In this document: piece after piece, positions 46,764 through 57,977 of the stretch
Numbering within the stretch: the first letter of the stretch is position 1
How the letters are laid out: each line of letters starts with the position of its first letter
Assembly: GCA_024449915.1 (NCBI GenBank)
Contig: JAMZAV010001811.1
Location: 186,001 to 250,000 of the forward strand
Source: Sweltsa coloradensis
Taxonomy: Eukaryota > Arthropoda > Insecta > Plecoptera > Chloroperlidae
Length of the DNA stretch: 64,000 nucleotides
Direction of reading: 5' to 3'
The notes under the pieces: model-generated
Databases searched by the model: none
What the model was told of the DNA's origin: nothing
Seen by the model: only the letters and a program-made list of their open reading frames with translations
Translations under genes and position numbers: made by a program

Positions 46764-47954
46764 TTGGATGAGCGAAGTGTAGACTTCAATTTCACTGACC
46801 CCCCCAAAAAATTTAGCTCGGGTGTTTTTTTTTTTGTTTTTTTGTCTGTTTGTTCGCTCTCTACCGGGCAAACGGCATATGCGATCTTGATGAAAATTAT
46901 AGGGGACCTTCGAAATCTCTGAACTTAGACTTGCTACGTTTTTGGGTACAATCGAAGAAATATTTCTTATGAATATCGTACTTATACGATTTTTTTCGAT
47001 TTTTAATGCAATATTTCGGTGATATTTGGCTCGCGACCGGGCAAACGGCTACTCCGATCTTGATAAAACTTTACAGGAACGTTTGAAATCATTAAAATTA
47101 GATATGTTATGATTTTAGGGACATTTGAAGAAATATTTTTCATAGAAATCGTACTTTTCCGATTTTTTCCGATATTTTTCCCGATATTTTCGTGATGTTT
47201 GAGCAATTAAGACCAACGGGTGGGGCTACAACGTTCATATTTTACATGGACACTAAAGTTATTGTTATGTATTGCTTTTTAAAAGAAAACGTTGAAAAAG
47301 TTAACCAGAATCTATAGAATAAAGGTTTTAATATGAGTTTGTTTAGGTATATAATAACAATAACAAGTAACAATAAAAAATAAAAAAACAATAAAAATGT
47401 GGCTCGTTGGTCTTATGGTTAGCGTATCTGCTTCCAATGCAGAAGGTCCAGGGTTTGATTCCCGTTAAAGTCAGCAGTTTTTTAAGTTCTGATTTGGACT
47501 TCAGTCCATCAGTTCTTGTCTTAGGAGTTTGTAAACGGTGACTTTGGAGCCGTCCTAGGAACGAAGCACATAATAAATTTCAGAGTTGTTCTGAATCGGC
47601 CTTGTTGATTCTGGCGTTGATTCGCGGGTCTTCGCACTGTCCATACCACTGATTGCTAAACTTCCTATTAAAAAATATCGATCTTTGGTTGGTTATCGCT
47701 CACTCGTCGATTGCGTCGGGGCCTGCAGGGTTGGCTTGGTCGCTTTGATTTATAGTCCCCCACTGAAAATCAGTTATATAACTGAGTGGGTAGACTCTAA
47801 ATAAAATTTATTTATTTATTTATTTATTTAAAGTTGACAACAATCCCCTACAATGCATTCAAAAAGCACTTGCAAAGGAAAAGTGGTCCTACGCAAACTA
47901 AAAACTTACAAAAAGCTCATCCATCAACGCGGCGGGACTTAAGCGTTTTCCTAG
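46764..47954 (+). mobile_element. HLE family B copy 4, split by a tRNA-SINE
   Basis: The head starts at 46,764 and the body runs to about 47,395. A full tRNA-headed SINE (about 47,399-47,828) then interrupts it, and the family B 3' part resumes (AAGTTGACAACAATC...) and ends AACGC..GCGTTTTCCTAG|T. The SINE is therefore younger than the HLE. Confidence 0.75.
47399..47828 (+). mobile_element. tRNA-headed SINE (family S), nested in HLE copy 4
   Basis: Complete from GGCTCGTTGGTCTTATGG to the (TTTA)n tail. It interrupts the Helitron-like element at 46,764-47,954. Confidence 0.8.
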
Positions 47955-49200
47955 TTTTATTAAATTTCACAAATACTGTGAATTTGTGTATCACCAAAAT
48001 CATCAGGGGCCACCGCTCCGCGGCGGGGCCCGGGCTTCCGGGCTTCCGCGTTTAAATGATAATATAATAGCTTATGGCCAGGGCCCCGATTCATGTACAT
48101 TTTTATCCCGGTATAAGCCGAGTTAGGTGGTATATAAGTGCGGTATAACTCCGAATCCAATTCATGAAGACTTATCCCGCCTCGACCGGGATGAGAAATA
48201 CGTAAACAGATGGCGTTCATTTTAAATTTTGCATCTGTGTGTAAAACGATAAAAGTTGCCATAACTCTCATAAAACAAATCAGAAACCGACCCGGGCCTA
48301 GGCCCAGATGTAGAAAATTATTCATAATACAACAGTGTACGCCAAAATTTCCATTAGGTTATAGGACTAGATAAAATTAATACTAACATTACACGTTTGA
48401 CAAGTCAGCCAACCTTAGGCCAGCACAACCTTGTTCTGACACACTTCCACTAAAAGCCTAATGCAGATAAAGAATGGTATGATAGTCCTAGGCTTTTCCA
48501 AAATTTACGGCAATAATAATCCTTTTCTTTTCTTTTAATGAACTCACGCAATCTCCTGTCACTTGCCTGCCCTGCCCTCGCAGCCCCGGCCGTCGCGGGG
48601 TCATGAGGGGCCCGTTCCGGGTACGCAATGAACTATAAACAAAGTATGAATATATTATCATAAAGGATATCTACTTTTTGAAAAGCACTCAAAATTTCAT
48701 TACCTCATCAACGAGGGATTACACCGACAGTGTTGGCTGATTCAGGAGGTTTCGGGTTAAAATCCCGTCGCGATCGGAAATCCTGACTGAAGATTTTTCT
48801 GAGGTTTTCCTCAGTCATTAATGCGTATGCAAGGGATTGAGTCCTCTAAAACAGCCCTCGGACATCCCTTCGCAATTGTCCTATATCTTCAATAATATAT
48901 ACCTAGTTAGACAGGGACATGCATTGCACCCTTGGGCAGGCTTCCCATAAAAAAAAAAAACACGACTGATTACGAGATATAGGTACTGAACGTTATCAAA
49001 TTATTGACATTATGAGTTAATTGAACCAACATTGTAACCAAACCAAGCGTTCCAAACAATAAATTGACCCCGGTTAATATTTGTAGCAAATAAAAACTAA
49101 ATACGGTTATACCAGGAAAAATTATTTGTTAATGGGTCAAAAGTACCCAAAGCACTGATTTGTGACGAGAGGTCACACGATATACATTTTTGTAAATACA
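47955..49200. other. No gene; probable decayed short repeats
   Basis: A CpG-rich patch at 48,006-48,050 and a possible SINE with B-box-like GGGTTAAAATCCC at about 48,750 and a poly-A at 48,948-48,962. Neither could be tied to a second copy. Confidence 0.35.
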
Positions 49201-49783
49201 GGAAAACGCTTAAGTCCCGCCGCGTTGATGGATGAGCTTTTTTGTAAGTTTTTAGTTTGCGTAGGACCACTTTTCCTTTGCAAGTGCTTTTTGAATGCAC
49301 TGTAGGTGATTGTTGTCAAGTTTCTATTGTTACTTGTTAATTGTTATTATAAACCTCAAAAAACTCATTTTAAAACCTTTATTCTATGGATTCTGGCTAA
49401 CTTTTTCAACCTTTTCTTTCAAAAAGCAATACATCACCATTACCTTAATGTCCATGTAAAATATGAACATTGTAGCCCCACCCGTTTGGTCAGAATAGGC
49501 CCAAATGTCACGAAAATATCGCACTAAAAATCGAAAAAAAAATCGTAAATGTACGATATTCATGAGAAATATTTCTTCGATTGTACCCAAAAAACGTGGC
49601 AGGTTCATAGATTTCGAAGGTCCCTCAAATTTTCATAACAATTGGAATATCGGTTAGGCCGGAATCGTGTTAACAAACACACAAAAATACAAAAAAAAGA
49701 AAAAAAAGGAAAAAAACATTCTGGATTTTTTTTCTCCAGTGTAGTGAAATGGAATCTTCGCTTCGCTCGCGACGCTCATCCAA
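49201..49783 (-). mobile_element. HLE chimera: family A head on family B body
   Basis: Minus-strand. GGAAAACGCTTAAGTCCCGC is the inverted 3' end, then comes B body (GTACGATATTCATGAGAAAT). From about 49,640 the sequence changes to the A-type head (GGCCGGAATCGTGTTAACAA, CTCCAGTGTAGTGAAATGG) and ends GCTCATCCAA. Confidence 0.7.
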
Positions 49784-50182
49784 TTATATAAATTAGAACG
49801 AAAGGTCAACGGTCACATTTTCTAATAAAATAATAATTGAAAGAGAAATCAAATTATGAAATTTTCTTAAAATATGCAAACTTTTATCAATCATATTCCA
49901 AAATTAAGTTTATTATTATATTTGGTTTGGTAGCATATAATTTTTTGTTCCCCCACCCAAACCAGGTGAATTTTTTCAGGCTTCCTCTTGGCAAATTTGG
50001 ACTGCTTGGTGAGTAAATAAATGGTTAAGATCTGAATAAAGAGTAATTTTCTTAGTGTTCCAAAATATTTAAAAATTAAACCGTCCTAAAGTCATTATGT
50101 AAGTTGCCCCCCCCCCCAAGAGGCTCACCACCCACACCACCAATTGATTAAAGGTTTTCTTTATCTAGAGTAAAGGCTCAGT

Positions 50183-51725
50183 CTTAACTCGGCTATTCTT
50201 AGCTCGCCTACATCAATTAGTAGTGGTATTTCAGGTGTAATTGCCCGCTTCCAAGAACCACGTATCTACTTTAATTGGTCGTAGGAGGGGTTTTCTTGAC
50301 TCGCCTACGCCAATGGCAGGGAGCCTTTCAAATGGTTATGCGACCTGACCGCAAGTTTAAATTATTCCGAAATTTAACGTTGACAGGGCACTTCCCGGAC
50401 AGAATTTCGGCCTCCAATATGACACATCTCTCTTCGATGCGCCAGGCAATCATCACCGTCAAGGGGAACTGCCCAACGTGCCCAGTACCAAAATATTAAC
50501 AATAGGCTACAAAATTTAAAATTATACGGCTACAGATTGGTGACTCGCCTATTATGATGCAGTTAAGTACATTCTCAAGGATGAGGGTGGAGTGATAATG
50601 TAGTAAAGAGGCTCAAGTGCATACTTGGGGAAGGAACTTTTAAAATTAACGAGTTCCATTTTTCTGTTACATTTTAAGGAGCGCGATCCTTTTTAGTGTT
50701 GAGGAACTATTAAGTGATTAAGTTAACATTTTAAGGGAACTTTTTAAGAGAGCTTTACTTCCTTTTCTGAGAAACTGGAACATTTTATTGGTAATACATG
50801 AAATACGTGACTTCATCTAGCTTACTTCTTCAAGTCAAGGCGTAAGTCACAATAACAAATGGATTACATAACCTAATTTCTTACTATTTCATAACATTAA
50901 TTAGATAATATTTTCTTGTATGGATAAACATAGCACTTTAAGACAACCTTGTATTAAATAAAAAAAATATTAAAAAGGCACAAAGTAGCAACGTTTCGAG
51001 CAAAATTCTATCTGGGAAGTGCCCTGTCACGTTTAAATTTCGGAATAATTTAAACTTGCCGGTCAGGTCGCATAACCATTTTGAAGGCTCGCTGCCATTG
51101 GCGTAGGCGATAACCTAATATTCTTATTATTTCATAACATTAATTAAGATAATATTTTCTTGTATGGATATAACATAGCACTTTAAGACAACCTTGTATT
51201 AAATAAAAAAAAATATTAAAAAGGCACAAAGTGAGCAACGTTTCGAGCAAAATTCTATCTGGGAAGTGCCCTGTCAACGTTAAATTTCGGAATAATTTAA
51301 ACTTGCCGGTCAGGTCGCATAACCATTTTGAAAGGCTCGCTGCCATTGGCGTAGGCGATAACCTAATATTCTTATTATTTCATAACATTAATTAAGATAA
51401 TATTTTCTTGTATGGATATAACATAGCACTTTAAGACAACCTTGTATTAAATAAAAAAAAATATTAAAAAGGCACAAAGTGAGCAACGTTTCGAGCAAAA
51501 TTCTATCTGGGAAGTGCCCTGTCAACGTTAAATTTCGGAATAATTTAAACTTGCCGGTCAGGTCGCATAACCATTTTGAAAGGCTCGCTGCCATTGGCGT
51601 AGGCGAGTCAAGAAAACCCCTCCGACGACCAATTAAAGTAGATATGTGGTTCTTGGAAGCGGGCAATTACACCTGAAATACCACTACTAATTGATGTAGG
51701 CGAGCTAAGAATAGCCGAGTTAAGA
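50183..51725. mobile_element. Element with ~225-bp terminal inverted repeats
   Basis: The left end CTTAACTCGGCTATTCTTAG is inverted at 51,706-51,725 (...GAATAGCCGAGTTAAG). The match continues for about 225 bp (TAGTGGTATTTCAGGTGTAA, TAATTGGTCGTAGGAGGGGT, GGCAGG, ATGGTTATGCGACCTGACCG, TTTAACGTTGACAGGGCACT). The right terminus occurs again at 54,825 within duplication unit 2. No transposase frame is visible. Confidence 0.65.
50871..51605 (+). repeat. ~244-bp tandem repeat, three copies
   Basis: Each unit runs from ATAACCTAATATTC through TAAGACAACCTTGTATTAAA, GGGAAGTGCCCTGTCAACGT and GGTCAGGTCGCATAACC to TTGGCGTAGGCGAT. The first copy has small deletions; the third runs into the terminal repeat. 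The frames read from them are shadows. Confidence 0.8.
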
Positions 51726-52504
51726 ACGTACCAGAGTGGCTAAACGGTTAGGGGAGTTGTCAGGTTGCATTCCATAGCATACTTATATGGCTAATAAACT
51801 AGTTAATTATGCAACAAAATATTTGCAAATCGGACTAAATAATATTATGCTATACTTTACATTGTGGTTCTGTCATTTTCGGCTGAAGTTAAAACTAAGC
51901 TGATTAGTTATACATTTTCTATTGTATGTGTTCTATCACTATATTGTATCGCCTTTGTAGTTTGGACGACATATTTAATAGGTGCAAAATATGCATTATT
52001 TTGGCTTAGCGATTAAATAACATAACCTAATTAGAGTATCATCTCCTATTTTATATCATTTTCTTTTTATGCGTACAAAATGTATCAGGTAGGTCATTAC
52101 TGACTAATATTAGTTTAAGTAATTATTGTTGCTTGTGCATTTACAATATAATACTATTACACCTAATACCTAATACTATACTATTTATAAAGGCATGCAT
52201 TTTTATTTTTCTATTATGTTCTGTAATTAACTATGTTGATGCATGCAGAAGAAGTATTCTATTCTATTTATGTATTAACGTAATTAAGCAAATTTATTTA
52301 TGAGTATTAGTTTGGTTTATACACAGTCCATAATGATAAACATACTGTCTCTATATTAAACTATAGCTACAATTTGTAATTAATTAACTTGATAAAAAAA
52401 TTGCAGACTAGTTTGACTTGAGTGTGTTTATTTTTGAACATGATTTAACCCATGGTTACCCCCATATACCCGTAATCAGTCGACCACTTATGCAAACTAC
52501 CGCT

Positions 52505-53117
52505 CCTATAGATTGTTCCCAAGGCCAACAACGCCCTGTCCCTTAACTTTAAACGATACATATACGCTGTTGGCCTAAGGCTTTTGGTTTATTTGAACTA
52601 AGAACGCGTCAACCGTTAGGTCATAACGCACCACCACTCTAACCTAGAGGGTGGGGGAGTAGGGGCCCATGCTTATCAGAACCAGCCACGGGTAAGGGAG
52701 GAAGGGGGGTTCTCACGTCGCGGTCGTCATTGTCATCGCCATCGTTCGTGGTTGTCGTTGTCGTCATCGTCGTGAAGGGGTCGTCAAGGAAGGGGCGTAT
52801 TCCCCGACGACGATTGCCAGAGCTCGCCTCTATTTTCGGGGAGTAAAGGGGAATAAATCATTACGCCAAGGCCAACAACACCCCACTCCTTACCGTAAAC
52901 GATGCATATACTCTGTTGGCCTAACGGGAATAAATCAATTACCCCAACGCCAACAAACCTTCTTTGTATTTTCGATAATGAAATGCAGGTAGTTGGCCTA
53001 ACGGGAAGAAATCAATTCCCCTTAGGCCAACAAGTGTAAACATGGTCTTTATCGACAGGTAGTAATGATGGCATAGGGGAAAAAAAGGTGATGCCTTACG
53101 GGAAGCGGCACTGTGGG
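52505..53117 (-). repeat. Hairpin-repeat array, minus orientation, with GTCGTC-rich module
   Basis: Inverse of the array at 43,655. It ends ACGGGAAGCGGCACTGTGGG, the inverse of the left outer edge. Between hairpins, 52,575-52,860 holds a unique module (GCGTCAACCGTTAGGTCATA, TCGTC repeats, GATTGCCAGAGCTCGCCTCT). That module is also present at 10,880-11,110 (inverted), partly at 20,620-20,720, at 55,690-55,985 and at 63,845-64,000. Confidence 0.75.
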
Positions 53118-53964
53118 ACGGCTCCGTTACAAGATAGTCTGAAAATGCTTCTTAGAATCATATGAAAAACAGTATTTTAATGCACGTTTGAAGAGTATAC
53201 AGATATTAAGTCTTGGCTTGCGTAAACATACATTAATTGCAAAACATATCTGGCATTTATTTAAATTTTCTATGCAACATGATTAATGTAGTAAATAGAA
53301 TTAATGTACAAAAGAGCAATACAAGGTTTCGTTAATAAAGCCATTTTAACCTTTTTAGCTGGCGCCTCAGTCTTTGTATTGTATTGTTCGTTATTGCATG
53401 TTAATTTCACATTTTACAATAATTATTGATAAGCCCCCAATGAGCCTAGCGGCTCGATGCAGGGGCTTCAGCAATTGTCTAACATTTTACAACAAATACG
53501 GCTACAAGGTTTTTTGCAATACCTGCGGGCAGCCACGTGTATCTTGTTATATTATTTTCAAAAGTTTTAATGATGTGAACAATAAAAAATTCTGAATTTC
53601 CAAGTCCATACCAAGAAATAAATAGGCTACAGATGTGACTCGCCTATTATGATGCAGTTAAGTACATTCTCAAGGATGAGGGTGGAGTGATAATGTAGTA
53701 AAGAGGCTCAAGTGCATACTTGGGGAAGGAACTTTTAAAATTACGAGTTCCATTTTTCTGTTACATTTAAGGAGGCGATCCTTTTTAGTGTGAGGAACTA
53801 TTAGTGATTAAGTTAACATTTTAAGGGAACTTTTTAAGAGAGCTTTACTTCCTTTTCTGAGAAACTGGAACATTTTATTGGTAACTACATGAAATACGTG
53901 ACTACATCTAGCTTACTTCTTCAAGTCAAGGCGTAAGTCACAATAACAAAATGGATTACATAAC

Positions 53965-54700
53965 CTAATATTCTTATTATTTCATAACATTAATTAAGAT
54001 AATATTTTCTTGTATGGATATAACATAGCACTTTAAGACAACCTTGTATTAAATAAAAAAAAATATTAAAAAGGCACAAAGTGAGCAACTTTTTCGAGCA
54101 AAATTCTATCTGGGAAGTGCCCTGTCAACGTTAAATTTCGGAATAATTTAAACTTGCCGGTCAGGTCGCATAACCATTTTGAAAGGCTCGCTGCCATTGG
54201 CGTAGGCGATAACCTAATATTCTTATTATTTCATAACATTAATTAAGATAATATTTTCTTGTATGGATATAACATAGCACTTTAAGACAACCTTGTATTA
54301 AATAAAAAAAAATATTAAAAAGGCACAAAGTGAGCAACGTTTCGAGCAAAATTCTATCTGGGAAGTGCCCTGTCAACGTTAAATTTCGGAATAATTTAAA
54401 CTTGCCGGTCAGGTCGCATAACCATTTTGAAAGGCTCGCTGCCATTGGCGTAGGCGATAACCTAATATTCTTATTATTTCATAACATTAATTAAGATAAT
54501 ATTTTCTTGTATGGATATAACATAGCACTTTAAGACAACCTTGTATTAAATAAAAAAAAATATTAAAAAGGCACAAAGTGAGCAACGTTTCGAGCAAAAT
54601 TCTATCTGGGAAGTGCCCTGTCAACGTTAAATTTCGGAATAATTTAAACTTGCCGGTCAGGTCGCATAACCATTTTGAAAGGCTCGCTGCCATTGGCGTA
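53965..54700 (+). repeat. ~244-bp tandem repeat, three copies (second array)
   Basis: Counterpart of the array at 50,871 inside duplication unit 2; copies 2 and 3 are nearly identical. Confidence 0.8.
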
Positions 54701-55614
54701 GGCGAGTCAAGAAAACCCCTCCGACGACCAATTAAAGTAGATACGTGGTTCTTGGAAGCGGGCAATTACACCTGAAATACCACTACTAATTGATGTAGGC
54801 GAGCTAAGAATAGCCGAGTTAAGAACGTACCAGAGTAAACGGTTAGGGGAGTTGTCAGGTTGCATTCCATAGCATACTTATATGGCTAATAAACTAGTTA
54901 ATTATGCAACAAAATATTTGCAAATCGGACTAAATAATATTATGCTATACTTTACATTGTGGTTCTGTCATTTTCGGCTGAAGTTAAAACTAAGCTGATT
55001 AGTTATACATTTTCTATTGTATGTGTTCTATCACTATATTGTATCGCCTTTGTAGTTTGGACGACATATTTAATAGGGTGCAAAAATATGGCATTATTTT
55101 GGCTTAGCGAATTAAATAACATAACCTAATTAGAGTATCATCTCCTATTTTATATCATTTTCTTTTTATGCGTTACAAAATGTATCAGGTAGGTCATTAC
55201 TGACTAATATTAGTTTAAGTAATTATTGTTGCTTGTGCATTTACAATATAATACTATTACACCTAATACCTAATACTATACTATTTATAAAGGCATGCAT
55301 TTTTATTATTTCTATTATGTTATGTAATTAACTATGTTGATGCATGCAGAAGAAAGTATTCTATTCTATTTATGTATTAACGTAATTAAGCAAATTTATT
55401 TATGAGTATTAGTTTGGATTTAGTACACAGTCCATAATGATAAACATACTGTCTTTATATTAAACTATAGTTACAATTTGTAATTAATTAACATGATAAA
55501 AAAAATTGCAGACTAGTTTGACTTGAGTGTGTTTATTTTTGAACATGATTTAACCCATGGTTACCCCCATATACCCGTAATCAGTCGACCACTTATGCAA
55601 ACTACCGCTCCTAT

Positions 55615-56338
55615 AGATTGTTCCCAAGGCCAACAACGCCCTGTCCCTTACTTTAAACGATACATATACGCTGTTGGCCTAAGGGCTTTTTGGTTTATTT
55701 GAACTAAGGACGCGTCAACCGTTAGGTCATAACGCACCACCACTCTAACCTAAGAGGGTGGGGGAGGAGGGGCCCATGCTGATCAGAACCAGCCACGGGT
55801 AAGGGGAGGAAGGAGGGGTTCTCACGTCGCGGTCGTCATTGTCATCGTCATCGTTCGTGGTGTCATTGTCATCGTCATCGTTCGTGGTGTCGTGTCGTCA
55901 TCGTCGTCGAGGGGTCGTCAAGGGAAGGGGGCGTAGTCCCCGACGACGATTGCCAGAGCTCGCCTCTATTTTCGGGGAGTAAAGGGGAATAAATCAATTA
56001 CCGTAAACGATGCATACACCCCACTCCTTACCGTAAACGATGCATATACTCTGTTGGCCTAACGGGAATAAATCAATTACCCCAAGGCCAACAACGCCCC
56101 ACTCCTTACCGTAAACGATGCATATACGCTGTTGGCCTAACGGGAATAAATCAATTACCCCAAGGCCAACAAACCTTCTTTGTATTTTCGATAATGAAAT
56201 GCAGGGTGTTGGCCTAACGGGAATAAATCAATTCCCCTTAGGCCAACAAGTGTAACATGGTCTTTATCGACAGGTAGTAATGATGGCATAGGGGAAAAAA
56301 AAGGTTGATGGCCTTACGGGAAGCGGCACTGTGGGACG
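55615..56338 (-). repeat. Hairpin-repeat array of duplication unit 2
   Basis: Same order as at 52,505, with one extra hairpin unit. The palindrome at 56,208-56,247 has a 17-bp stem with one mismatch and a 6-bp loop. It ends GGGAAGCGGCACTGTGGG. Confidence 0.8.
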
Positions 56339-57249
56339 GCTCCGTTACAAAGATAGTCTGAAAATGCTTCTTAGAACCATATGAAAAACAAGTTATTTTA
56401 ATGCACGTTTGAAGAGTATACCAGATAATTAAGTCTTGGCTTGCGTAAACATACATTAATTGCAAAACATATCTGGCATTTATTTTGATTTTTCTATGCA
56501 ACATGATTAATGTAGTAAATAGCATTAATGTACAAAAAGAGCAGATACAAAGTTTCGTTAATAAAAGCCATTTTAACCATTTTTAGCTGGCGCCTCAGTC
56601 TTTGTATTGTATTGTTCGTTATTGCATGTTAAATTTCACATTTTACAATAATTATTGATAAGCCCCCAATGAGCCTAGCGGCTCGATGCAGGGGGCTTTC
56701 AGCAATTGTCTAACAATTTTACAACAAATACGGCTACAAGGTTTTGCAATACCTGCGGGCAGCCACGTGTATCTTGTTATATTAGTTTTTCAAAAGTTTT
56801 ATATGAATGTGGACCAATAAAAAATTCTGAATTTCAAATCAAACTTTGATTTGAATTATTTATCGAAATTTTTGGTCTAGTTTTGTAAGAATTAATTTTA
56901 AATCGGATACTCAAGCATAATGCCGTTTTGAAATAGCTTACTACAAAAATCTGCCTTAAAACTTTGTTCAAAAGTGCGTCTCGAAATTGTCACTTCTCGG
57001 TATTGCACATACTTAACCAACTGCGCACATTAAAAACAATTCTTCATCTATACATGGGAAACATGAACAAATATGTCGTCTGGCCAAAACTACAATTACA
57101 TAGTTACACTTGCGTACTACATTGAAAAACGTTACAATGTTATTCTCTTGAGAGACCTTTCCGAAACTAAACGACAGAAATCCGAGTTTGACAAGTTTTT
57201 TACTCGATAAATACATAATTAATTAGCTGTATTGATCAACCGGATACAG

Positions 57250-57536
57250 TTGGAGATATTTTGGTGGTTGGTGTCGGTATTGTTCCCAGAAGAACTCAAG
57301 CTGCACACACAATGTACTGGAATCAAGAAACTTCTCCTAAGAACTCTCCGCAGAGAAGTATCAACTGCAGCTGCCGAGACTCGTACTTCTACGAAGCTTG
57401 CTATAAATGCGATTGTAAGAAAGCACCAATCACAGATATCCATTCTTATTTCCATTTCATCTTTAAGTTAAAACTTTTTCTTTTATTGTGTTTCTTTTCT
57501 TTTTTAAATGTGTTTCTACTGAATTCATTTTTATAA
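57250..57536 (+). CDS. Speculative exon encoding a Cys-rich peptide
   Basis: After a possible acceptor (GGATACAG at 57,242-57,249) one frame reads GDILVVGVGIVPRRTQ, then SPQRSINCSCRDSYFYEAC and YKCDCKK, to a stop at 57,534-57,536. Five cysteines fall in 19 residues (CSC-x8-C-x2-C-x-C) after two basic sites. The CSC...C..C layout recalls endothelin-type peptides, but the middle spacing is off by one residue. No first exon or signal peptide was found; an AATAAA lies at 57,649. The downstream frame is very hydrophobic, perhaps just AT-rich DNA. It could be chance. Confidence 0.2.
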
Positions 57537-57604
57537 GTCAAACAATATTGACTCATTTAAATTCATATTTTTAATACGCATTTTTTGTTTTTAAAAATTT
57601 ATTT

Positions 57605-57655
57605 AACGTCTACTTTATTCAGTTGAAAAACTGATTTACAAAGGAGGACAACTAA
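57605..57655 (-). mobile_element. Family U tail, inverted
   Basis: ACGTCTACTTTATTCAGTTG and GATTTACAAAGGAGGACAAC are the inverse of the tail at 33,370. Confidence 0.5.
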
Positions 57656-57904
57656 ATAAATCTAATTACATAGATGCAGACACAACAATGAACTACAGAT
57701 GATATCGTGCAATATTGTGTTGTTTTTTAGATGTGTCTTAGATTGTCAATGTTAAAATAGAAAAATATTCATTCACTTTATTTTGGCTAGTGATTTGAAT
57801 GATGATACACCGTACCTATGAAAAACAAGCTGAATTTTCTTAGCTCTCAATATCATAGCAACTCTTTATCAGCTTTGGCCAGGATTTCCATAATGGACTG
57901 GAAT

Positions 57905-57972
57905 CCATTTGTTGTCCACTCTTGTTAATCTGTTTTATATCTGAATAGAATAGCCGTTAAATAAATAAGTAA
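57905..57972 (+). mobile_element. Family U tail
   Basis: GTTGTCCACTCTTGTTAATC, CTGAATAGAATAGCCGTTAA and AATAAATAAG. Confidence 0.45.
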
Positions 57973-57977
57973 AAAAA

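Larger units (their letters stand above)
50520..53607 (+). repeat. 3.1-kb tandem duplication, unit 1
   Basis: It matches 53,625-56,837 base for base apart from small insertions and deletions, mostly in homopolymers (offset about 3,095 near the start). It contains three ~244-bp tandem repeats (about 50,871-51,605), AT-rich DNA, the GTCGTC-rich module and hairpin repeats. Confidence 0.85.
53625..56837 (+). repeat. 3.1-kb tandem duplication, unit 2
   Basis: Second copy of the unit above, with the same order: three ~244-bp repeats (about 53,965-54,700), AT-rich DNA, the GTCGTC-rich module and hairpin repeats. Many differences between copies are single-base gains or losses. Confidence 0.85.

Noticed and set aside
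51726..51770. tRNA-Ser-like start GAGTGGCTAAACGGTTAG
   Set aside because: No B box or cloverleaf follows, and the second copy at 54,830 has lost part of it.
51140..54775. Conserved 65-92-codon frames repeated several times
   Set aside because: Identical because they lie in the 244-bp tandem repeats; composition and position give no sign of coding.
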